Origin: Catonia carolina
Lineage: Eukaryota > Arthropoda > Insecta > Hemiptera > Achilidae
Assembly (NCBI GenBank): GCA_035578175.1
Contig: JAQMRL010000001.1
Location: forward strand, 376,655,220 to 376,719,219
Direction: 5' to 3'
DNA length: 64,000 bases
Both the position numbers and the translations under genes were made by a program. Each line of letters begins with the position of its first letter. Positions within the stretch are counted from its first letter, which is position 1. Of this stretch, positions 54,940 to 64,000 are shown piece after piece. The notes beneath the pieces are model-generated. The model was not told the DNA's origin. It made no database searches and saw nothing but the letters and a program-made list of their open reading frames with translations.

Positions 54940-55630
54940 GGGTTTTGTCGGCGTAATTTGTTGTGTTGGTTTCCTTTAACAGTTTTGCTGGTGATGTAGT
55001 ACTGTTTGCCGTCCGGTGGCGCGCTCTTCGTTTCTGCTACGAACTGCTTCTGCCCCTCGTGACAAGCTGTCTCCATGGTTTGTCTGGCTGCACTCTCTGA
55101 CGTTGCTTCCCCGAGATCTACGATACTGTGACCCTGAGTTTTTTTCTTAACTTTTTCCTGTTACTGGAAGAGAGGAGTTATTATAGTGAAAGTGAAAGGT
55201 CGGTGTTGCCTGCGTTGCGATGCCGTACCTAATTTATAATTTATACTTTTGGTGAAAAGTTTTTTTTATATTTGTAAATGTTTATTTTATTTAAGATGGT
55301 TTGTACTGACAGTTTTATTATGTTAAACATGACTTTGTTATTATGTATATTCCGCTGTTTTCTACGCCGTTTAGCAGTATTAATCATATTGTTTTTCCGT
55401 GTTATAAACTTTGAAAATGTGAATTGATTATGTCGCCCAAATTAAAGTTTGAACTACGTTTGTACTCATTAAAACTTTTAGTGCTGATTTGGAGTACAGG
55501 GTTCGGGATAATATGTCCTGACGACCTTACAACAAGAATATCCGAGTCTCATTGTATGCCACCTCGAGATTTAAATTGTTAATTGGATTTGTGAGTTTTT
55601 TAACAGCATAAGCATTATGGACACAAGGTA
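54940..55630 (+). promoter_or_regulatory. GC-richer island, candidate promoter/5' UTR exon
   Basis: GC content rises between about 55000 and 55130. Downstream, ATGGACACAAG|GTATGT (ATG at 55617) has a consensus donor right after a four-codon frame, as in genes whose first coding exon holds only the start. A separate 50-codon frame (55432-55584, MSPKLKFELRLYSLKLLVLI) has a hydrophobic, signal-like segment. Either or neither may be real; no downstream exon was identified. Confidence 0.25.
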
Positions 55631-55639
55631 TGTGAACAT

Positions 55640-57010
55640 CCAATTTTATTTTATGAAGTCCTCTGTTTAAGCCGAGTGTGATTCAGTGAAATCGACCAAT
55701 TTTTTTTTAAATGGAAAGATTCAGCACAGTTGTAACTATTATAAAATTTGCTTGTATGGAACAGGAAAATCCTTGTCTGGACATTAATTATTTTCTTTAA
55801 TTTTTCATGTCAATTCCTAATTAGAAACCAACTAATTATAATAAAATTTAAACATTTCCTTTAGCACAACATAATGTAACATCTAATTTAATACCTTTTA
55901 AAGAAATTTAAACAACTAGCTAAGATCTAGTTTTTCTAATAATTTATATGTAAATCTAAGTAAACTTGTTTTTTTACTCTTTTCAACAACTTCATAATTG
56001 AGTTAATACCTAAAATTTTTATTTATATTCATGTGGTTATTTCTGGAAATTATACTTAAATGTGGCTAAGCCACTGGTAAACCTAATTGAACATATATAT
56101 AAATGTATCTATATGTTGGCCAACAATAATTTATGATCATTAATCTGTATAAACGCTATATTGTAACACATTGTTAATTTGTTGATTTTGAATTAGCCTT
56201 TCGGCAAATACTTATTCATTGTGATTAATTGCTGTGCACCTTATTATAGAATTGTTCATCCTGTGCTAGATGAACTATATTTGGTAATTATTATAATTTA
56301 ATGCAAGTCTTTTCGTATATTAATTAAATTTGTGTACAACCTACTAAATGATTTTTATTATTCACTTATGCAACGATCCTTCTGTTTTGTTTTGTGCTTC
56401 TTGATGTTTTTTTTATTTGTTAACACCCTGTCCAACCTGTCGCATTATTTTTTTTGCCGTGTGTGTTACCGGCGGCGATAGGGGTGATTACAGTGTCTAT
56501 CTGTTCAAGGCAAGCAGCTCTTGTAATCATGTGCATTTCCCTTCTACTTGGATAATCAAACAATTATTATTGATTCATTACACTCCGTCCTGCCATTTCA
56601 AGTTAGCTCATGTAAGTCATTTGGTTTGTAATTGGACCACAGGGTGAGAGGTTAATACGTAGAACAAACATAAAAATTTCAATTAGTTAGTCTTACAAAA
56701 CATACAATTTCAAACATACAAATTATACAAATTTAGTTAGTCTTTCGAAAAGTAGTTCAGAATTAAAGTTTTAGACATCGTTCTCTTTCATTTGTATTTT
56801 ATGCACATTTTTGTAAGCCGTACCCGAATTGTTACGATTTTTTTGTGCGGGTTACTCTAAATAGAGTTGTAAGAGGATTTGTTCAAATTCGAGTGTATTT
56901 CAAGCCTCATATATCAGTTATAATAATTACCCTATTTTGGGTTATAAAATATCTCATGTAATTCATAATTGGTAATTAACATTTTAATGGTTTCAACAGT
57001 CCAATGAAAT
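55640..57010. other. gene-free stretch
   Basis: AT-rich with a GC-richer patch at 56450-56520. No family signature in any frame. Confidence 0.35.
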
Positions 57011-57019
57011 ATTTTATAG

Positions 57020-57085
57020 GCCAAAATTTGCACCGTGGTGTAGTGGTCAGTGCTACTTGTTTTAACACCAGTGGTTTACTCGTTA
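57020..57085 (+). mobile_element. truncated SINE head
   Basis: GCACCGTGGTGTAGTGGTCA resembles the tRNA-derived head of the SINEs at 17115-17292 and 26260-26435. The body is missing. Confidence 0.4.
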
Positions 57086-57094
57086 ATGTACGTT

Positions 57095-58575
57095 AAAATT
57101 AGCGTCTATAACTCGAATATTCGTAACTCCAACTTCTTTTTGGAGATTTTTAAAAATCCGAATTATTTTTTGTTTTTAACGCAAATGTGTACGAAAATGT
57201 TTTCGTAACCTGGGATATGAGAAGGTGTCTTTAATTGGCTGCAAGAAGTACGGCAGAAAACCTTTCCGATATCAGGCTCTGAGAAAAATCAGATCTATTA
57301 GCGATGCAGTATGGTCATACCAAATTTAAAGCCACCAAATTAAAAATCGTCATGAAATCGTTCAAAAGGTTATTAGCAATGAAAGTGCCTTAGTTTATAA
57401 CGAAGACTGCTAAAATTACAAGCAATTAATATTACTTTCTTAATCAAAAGTGCAGAAGATTTGTTCAATGCCATTAAAACAGATTTATTTTTTAAATGTT
57501 TAACATTCTTCTTCTTCTTTCTATAAGGTTTAGGCAGGCGCCTGTTCCGAACTCACAAACTTGAAACTCTCAGTTTATATCCATGCTTTTCGAGGTCGTC
57601 CCACATTTCTCCGTCCAACCGGTGCATAACGGTGTACTTGGAGGGGTATTCTGTGGTCCGGCATTCTGTCCAGTTGTCCCCTCCATCGCCCACGATACCC
57701 TTTAATCTTTTCATTCAGGCAGGTAGTCTTGGTGCTCCTTCCTTACATCCACATTCCGCACTCTATCCAATCTCGAACATCCCTTAACACATTCAGTGCT
57801 AGAGACTCGCCTAGCGGGTCATGGGTAGGTGTTATCGCCAGGCTGCCGTCTAACCTAGCGGGTTCTGTTTTGTTCTAATTTTAAGTAATTCCGGAGAGAC
57901 ACCACCTGTCGGAATTCACTTTGTTGCTACTATATAGCCCTCAGAAAGGGTTTTTTATTTGTAACCGTGCAGTTTGTTTTTTAATTTTCGTCATATTATC
58001 TTCTACCCTCGTGTAGTATACTCTTTCAGTATTTTTAACGGGTTTCCATAATACAGTTAAAGCCGTGAATTTCGTATCTTTGCAGGTATCGATTCAAAAT
58101 AGCTTACACTTTTAGATTTACTTTAAAAATATATTATTTGTAGATTAAAATTATATAAGAAATTACGCGTAAATCGTAACGGTAAGTGGAAAAATTCAAA
58201 CAAGTAATACATTTATTATAACAGGCGAAAATAAACTTGAAAAACATTGAATTGTTTACTTTGATGTTATTAGCAAACATAAATCCATGTACAGGTCATA
58301 AATAAAATAAATCTGTAAAAACATTAGTAACATAAGTTGTAGGGCCTACATAAAGCAAGCGGAGATCATGCTTCATGAGTAATCAGCCCCACAGGAGAGA
58401 TACCTCATAATTATTGCTCATCATTGAATGTGTTAACTCTTTGAAGGATGTTTAACATTATCTTTAAAACTTGATCAAAATTCTATAGTTTTGTTGTTCT
58501 GTATTTTGAATTTTCTTTAACTCGAATTAGTACCATATTTCCTACGTGGTTCGAGTTATGGAGATTCAACTGTAT
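57095..58575. mobile_element. Tigger/pogo-like element remnant
   Basis: The right end in reverse reads CAGTTGAATCTCCATAACTC, and the left end has GCGTCTATAACTCGAATATT. Both contain the TATAACTCGAA-type sequence of Tigger termini. The interior keeps no convincing transposase and includes a LINE fragment (57515-57810). Confidence 0.45.
57515..57810 (-). pseudogene. LINE C-terminal fragment with GAA tail
   Basis: The minus strand reads GYRGRWRGQLDRMPDHRIPL and GRRNVGRPRKAW, the terminal blocks of a LINE ORF2, then a short 3' UTR ending AAAGAAGAAGAAG. Confidence 0.7.
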
Positions 58576-59049
58576 ATGCTATTTATATAAACGTGCATAA
58601 TTTACCAGTTTCTATTAAAACCAGCAACTCGATGTTTCTTAGGTACTGTATTTATGCACGTAATAAAAGCAAGTTATTCAGTAATGATGTACAGAACATT
58701 TTATTGACATGTTACTAATCACTAACTAACTACTTAATCACATAAATCACAAGATTTTTGCAATCGTATTTTTAACGGTTTCGTTAGCTTCAGTTTGTCA
58801 AGAGAAGATTTAATGCATGAAACACAATCAGCTATGTTTAATTGTTTCCAGTACAAGATCTACAAGCATCTAGCTCAGCATTTGCATCCATAGCGTCTAA
58901 AATTATTTTGAATGTACACCTTACATACTACAGTTTGAATCCTTGAATTTTTCTTACATTCCAGAGTTCATTTCTTGAATGTTTGAATTCTTTTTCATTC
59001 GGAACGAACCACGAATATTGAATTCAGCTCACAGCAAAAACGGCAACAA

Positions 59050-59789
59050 AAAAATTTGGTGTGAAACACTTATACGACTTTTTCTTGCCAATGAAAATAA
59101 TGAACAATATAATCTGAAATTAGTAATAAAACATTAGAGATAAACAAAACAAAATTAACCTCAAAAAACATAACCTTATTTTAATCATGAGTGAATGATG
59201 CAAAATGAAAACCAACCTTAGTTTGGCTTAATAATACGGAAAATCACGCTTTGCCGCTAAACAAAAAAAGGAAAAAATATGCTTGAAATAAAAGTTGTAG
59301 ATTTTAAATTTTCTGCAACTTTTTTTATTACATTATTGCGCTAAAATGCATATTAAGGCTCCAATCTTAAAAAAAAACATTCTTTTCTACGAGAGAACAG
59401 CCTTTTCAAGGATTTGAGTAGACATGGCACCTACCCTTTCTTGTAGAGCATAAAAATTGTAATAAATGAGGCGATTTCCACAAAAAACCGTAGTAGTAGT
59501 TTTTTAGAAAATCGCAAAAAGTGAATACTGACACGAATAAACTACTACTTCTGGTTGACCGATTTTGATGAAAATGTTCGTGTCGGGTCCGGCAGTAGTA
59601 TCTAACTTAAGTTTCAAGTTTCAACTTCATACGATATTCCGTTTTTGAGATATTTTGTTCACACACACACACACACGCGCGCGCGCGCACACACACACGC
59701 ATACACACACACACACACTACTCGATTTAAAAAAAATTGACATAAAAATAATACTTTCCTTCCTATTCATATAGACAAGAGAAAGTAAA
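59050..59789 (-). mobile_element. Rep-1 copy 9 (internal deletion)
   Basis: It runs from AAAATTTGGTGTGAAACACT to ACAAGAGAAAGTAAAAA and lacks one of the two internal sub-units. A CA/CG tract at about 59658-59718 marks the usual microsatellite position; the adjacent ACCGGATCTACACG block is lost. Confidence 0.82.
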
Positions 59790-61230
59790 AAGGGAACCGA
59801 GACTACTGAATGCGCGAATACGAAAAGTTGACTGTATAAAATACGTCTTATTACACTGTAAAAAAATTCTATATAATAATATTGGCCTTAGAAAATTAAA
59901 TTATTTTGGATATGAAAAGTTACCTAGTTTTGAATAACCAACTTTCGAAAAAGTCTTTGAGAACATTTTACGAATTCAAATTTTATTAAAAAATTCAATT
60001 TTTTTATGGTGTATACCTTGCTTTGATCGATTCATTTGAAAATATTACATTTTATTAGCATTTTATGATCGAATATTAAACCATTAATATTAATAAATCG
60101 AATGTGTTCACAAGCACCTTTATTGACTGGTTGCCGATGGCCGACAAGAAATCTTTAAAGGTGATAAATCATTGTGACAAGACATTGTTATTTTGCTGGG
60201 AGCTTCCGCACATAAAGGGCTGTGTGGGCATATGCGTGCAAAATGCGTTTGCGCATAAACTGTTTGCAGATGTTTCGTGTGGTAGTGTAGGTGTTTAGAT
60301 TCAAGGGTATAATAGTGTGTACAGTTGTGACTGCGAGGGCTATTTATTGACTTTATTGATCCATGTTATAATTCATTTTATTCATAGATTTTCTATTGTA
60401 GGTTCTAATATAAAAGCTATTAATTGTAAAATCACTTTTCACGAAAAAAATAATTAACAGAAAACTAAATATAAATTTCATTAGTTATGTTGAATTATTA
60501 AGTATTCTAAAAATACATAATCTCTCTATTGTTGCGTCATATAACTTCCTATCATGAAATTTGTAAGATAAAACAGTCTATTAGAATTTATATCAGCTGT
60601 CTGTCAAATATTTGAGTCCTCATGGGCTTGTTTTTTTACCCTGATAGAACAATCGAAGCCAGCAAAAAATTCTGAGGAAGTTTGGTTCATTCCAAATCTA
60701 GTGATGAGTCCACGTGTATGTTAATGTTATTTGAAAAAAATTAGATACATGTATGATTTCTAAGACATGAATTCAGGTAGAAAAATAATAAAATGAGTCG
60801 ATGAAGTGACGGATATTCATGGGGTCCAGATAATATTAGATATACCATAGATATTTCATACCTAAGAAAGTAATAAATTCATTGTCATAAACAATAAGGA
60901 TTGGGCCTCCTGGCCAGTTCCAAATTCAAACTTGGTAGCTTACTATTTCATGATATGTTAGGGTGCCCTTCTCTTTCGAGGTCGCCCAACACCACGTGGT
61001 CCGGTTAGAAGTAAACACCTGTTTGGGTGTTCGTTTGATCATCTGTCATCTGTAACAAATGATAATAGCCTACCTATACCTAATTATATATGCCTATAAT
61101 TAAGATTACTACAACTATTGATCTTGTTATTATTCATTGATTTATTTTAAATATTTTGGTTGTCTACATTGGTAAAATTTTTAAGATTTCAATGTAAAAA
61201 ATTTGGAATATTATTGCAATTAAAAAGAAG
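59790..61230. other. gene-free stretch
   Basis: One 64-codon frame at 60104-60298 has no recognisable family. No splice-flanked exon or repeat end was supported. Confidence 0.35.
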
Positions 61231-61239
61231 TGTGTGGAG

Positions 61240-61520
61240 AAGGATTTCCGTGCTGATGAAAAGTTTGAGAATCCACATTTGAATGATTTTTATACTTTCC
61301 TGTATTTTTGAACGGTTGATGCAACCCCTGGTACATTATGTTTTAATGTAATTTTTTATGGTAAAAAAACGATACCCTGCTGAAGGTCTTGACAAAAAAT
61401 TGCATCTCAGCAGCATTTATTCTTGATATCTGCCGAGCAGTTAGAGCCCACCACTCCAATCCATACAGTGAAACTTGTAAAACAAAGGTGTGATAAAATT
61501 TCAGAACAGTCTCGTTCTGC
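61240..61520 (-). pseudogene. LINE RT C-terminal fragment
   Basis: The minus strand reads FYHTFVLQVSLYGLEWWALT and ARQISRINAAEMQF, the 'LLYG.E.W.LT' and 'EM.FL' blocks. Reading continues with disruptions to about 61240. Confidence 0.6.
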
Positions 61521-61639
61521 ACTTTCCCGTAACATTATTATTAGTGGTACTAATTACATTTTTGTCATCACAAGTTCCTTGTGAATATCACCATTTCTAT
61601 ATTTTTTACTATTATTCTTATTTATTTATGTAACGTTAT

Positions 61640-62250
61640 TTTACTTTTTTTGACATCAGTCTCTCGACTGGTTTAATGCAGTTCTCCAAGCGTTCTATCT
61701 TGCGCAAGTCGTTTCATAACTACATACCTGTAACAACCTATATCTTTTGTAATTTGCTTTATATACGTATTCTAACTTTTGCCTCCCCCTACAATTCACT
61801 CAGTCAATATTACCCTCTATTGTTGAAGACCAATACCTGGTGTCTTAAGATATACCCCGCTAGCCTATCTATCCCTTCTTCTGGTAAGATGTTTCCATAT
61901 ACTTCTTTTTTCATTCACTCGCCAAAGAACCTCTAAATTACTTATTTTGTCCACCCACCTAATCTTTAACATTTTCCTATAACACCACATTTCAAAAGCT
62001 TCTATTCTCTTTCTTTCTACAGCCCTTATCACCCACGTTTCACTCCCGTGTAATGCTACACTCCAAACATAGTGTTTTAAGAAATTTTTCCTTATGTAAA
62101 CGTCAATTTTTGTAGTCAGTAAGCTGTTTTTCATTTCAAAGGCTTTTCTAGCTTGAGCAATTTTACATTTGACATCACTTGTGCTTCTACCATCCTTTGT
62201 TATTTTACTCCCTAGATAGCAGAATTTCCCAACTTCCTATATGTTTTTCA
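61640..62250 (-). pseudogene. LINE RT C-terminal fragment
   Basis: The minus strand gives KFCYLGSKITKDGRSTSDVK, then the frame 62134-61865 with RKNFLKHYVWSVALHGSETW, FEMWCYRKMLKIRWVDKISN and WRVNEKRSIWKH. The 3' end reads CCAGTCGAGAGACTGATGTC followed by an A-rich tail, a form common at 3' ends of insect LINEs. Confidence 0.8.
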
Positions 62251-62370
62251 TGTGTGGGTAAGAATCTTTCCTGTACGAAAAGCGATGCGTTATTAGGTAC
62301 AATAACGTATGAGCAAATACAAAGGTAAGGCTGTGTCCTAGCTGCATCCGGCTTTTGCGGTGCGGGCGGC

Positions 62371-62521
62371 CAATGCGTTAATCGTACAGAATAAAATGTA
62401 GGTACAAGTGATAATGGTATCCTAGCTACATCCAGGGGTGGGGTGCGGTGCGATACTCGTATGCAGATAGGACACCATCACTTGTACCAACATGTTTTAT
62501 TCTGTACGATTAATGCATTGG
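62371..62521. repeat. short foldback repeat (arms ~58 bp)
   Basis: CAATGCGTTAATCGTACAGA at 62371 and its inverted partner TCTGTACGATTAATGCATTG ending at 62520 bracket a ~30-bp GC-rich spacer. The arms continue through GGTACAAGTGAT. It is probably a small MITE. Confidence 0.7.
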
Positions 62522-62524
62522 CAA

Positions 62525-63770
62525 CACCGCACCAACAAATTGAAGAACACCAACAAATTTAATTTGAAATGATTCTTTTACAATCGCGTACGATTTCGTA
62601 GAAAAATATTGTTCAAGAATGAATACCGTTGTTCTAGGGTAAAAGATATTCTGTTCGTAACACGACAGGAAGCGGCACAAAATTTTACACAACTCAAGGA
62701 GAATCAACTCACACTGCCGTATCTATACCGGTTGAGTAAGGCTACCAACTTCGTGTCACAAATAAAAATGTCCCTTTCTTAGAAAAATATTACCATACAT
62801 TAGCAATTGTGTAACAGAACTAAAAAATCACTCTGTATTAAAAATATTTTATATATGTAATGTACTTTTTGATATTCTAACCAAGGTTTTGCCATGGGGT
62901 TTCTTATTCTCTCTAGGTGAAATATTGGAAAACTTTATTTTTTATTCATAAAGTAGCTTGCCTCCCTCTTCCTTAGTCTAATATTTTGTCACATAAAAAC
63001 TTATTTTATTTTACCTCATAATAAATATTTATTAAATTTATAAATTATAAATATTATATAAGTATTACTTTATTATAAAGAAATTTTAAAAATTACTGAT
63101 TTGTAAAACAAAGTTTTCTCACAACATTGCTTATTTTGATTTTAATGCAACTTTGTAGATTTCTACGGGATTTTCTTTGGAGAAAACTACAAAACTTGAA
63201 ACTCAAGGCTTAAGGAAAAATTACAGAAATATATTATGTATAAAATCAATGTTTCTTAGTTTGAAAATAGATCTGAAATATTTAGGATGAGTTACTAAAC
63301 CACTTTATTTCCCACAGTTTTTCACGAATGAATAACCGTTATGTAATTTACGCTGTATTAAATTTACATGTACTTGTATTTTATCTCTGCTTTCAAATTT
63401 ATGCACGAGGTGGTAAATTAACCTATCCAACTATGATTTTCCATGTCTTAGGTTAGGTCAGTTTCGTTAGTGCCTCTTTTTCAATCAACATGTCTCCTCG
63501 AATCAAAATATCATGTTGTGAACTCACATATTTAAAGGTGTATTAAAAAGAAAAATAACGTAGCTAAAATACCCAAGATGATCTGAAAGTTAGAATATTA
63601 CTGATGAGTGAGTGAGGGAGTGATTCAGTCGGTAAGGGGTTTCGTATTTAAATATAAAGATGCAGGTTGTTAAATTTAATATACCAACAAAAGTAATTTA
63701 AGTTATGTTTAACTAATTAAAACAATTAAAGTACACAATTTTCAAAATAAAAAAATTATGTTTACCTAAA
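62525..63770. other. gene-free AT-rich stretch
   Basis: No supported feature. Confidence 0.4.
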
Positions 63771-63774
63771 TCTT

Positions 63775-64000
63775 CTTTTACTTTCTCTGGCCCTGTATAA
63801 AATATAGGTAAGAAAAGTAATGTTTTTGTGTCAGTTGTTGAAGTTAAATTTTAACCGATAATAAAAATTCAGTTTGCAATTTTTTCAAAAACTGCTTCCA
63901 TGGTTTTGATTAAATTCGTCTCATTTATTGCATTTTTTTGGTGCTCTAAGAGATAGTTTTTTAAGAATTGTTAAAACAATTTGTCGTAAAAAATTGTTTT
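63775..64000 (+). mobile_element. diverged Rep-1 copy 10, cut by the window edge
   Basis: The TTTTACTTTCTCTGGCC start and GGTAAGAAAAGTAATGTTTT follow the Rep-1 layout but with many differences, suggesting an older subfamily. It continues past the right edge. Confidence 0.6.

Noticed and set aside
60104..60298. 64-codon plus-strand frame as a gene
   Set aside because: No family signature, no splice context and no codon or conservation evidence; its length is compatible with chance.

Overview
The window looks like nuclear DNA from a large, AT-rich, repeat-dense insect genome. Introns are long with GT-AG borders, several non-LTR retrotransposon clades coexist with mariner, hAT, piggyBac-like and Tc1-like debris and tRNA-derived SINEs, and CA/TG microsatellites are common. 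The repeat mix suggests a hemipteran, but that is inference; nothing here identifies the species. There is no sign of bacterial, viral or plasmid organisation.

Layout. 1-1440: start of a non-LTR element (minus strand) with an open gag-like ORF running off the left edge. 2081-7870: Tc1-like MITE, THAP-domain transposon remnant, five diverged ~430-bp tandem repeats, and a truncated LINE with target duplications. 3182-25885 (plus strand): seven exons with mutually compatible phases encoding the C-terminal 431 residues of a helical-repeat protein, probably an LRPPRC/bicoid-stability-factor-type PPR protein. Its introns are crowded with mobile elements, one SINE ending 8 bp before an exon. 25993-27340: a four-level nest of transposons just downstream of that gene. 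29236-29646: an almost perfect palindrome whose arms each carry a hammerhead-ribozyme-like core. 30109-31635 (minus): an intact intronless ribophorin I (OST subunit) homologue, the clearest protein-coding gene. 31900-45000: SINE, LINE and MITE debris, including an RTE-like LINE with perfect 13-bp target duplications and an uninterrupted (TTC)122 tract. 45000-64000: gene-poor, with more copies of the dominant ~0.8-kb repeat (called Rep-1 here), two GC-rich islands near 47.1-47.4 kb and 54.9-55.6 kb that may be promoters or first exons of long-intron genes, a Tigger-like element and LINE 3' ends.

The two supported host genes are unrelated in function: one probably works on organellar RNA, the other in ER N-glycosylation. 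They are convergent (plus gene ends at 25885, minus gene's poly(A) signal is at 29794). The most distinctive signals are the hammerhead-bearing palindrome, a piggyBac-like MITE that has captured a SINE and moved with it, and the Rep-1 family with its internal duplication, hairpins and embedded TG tract.
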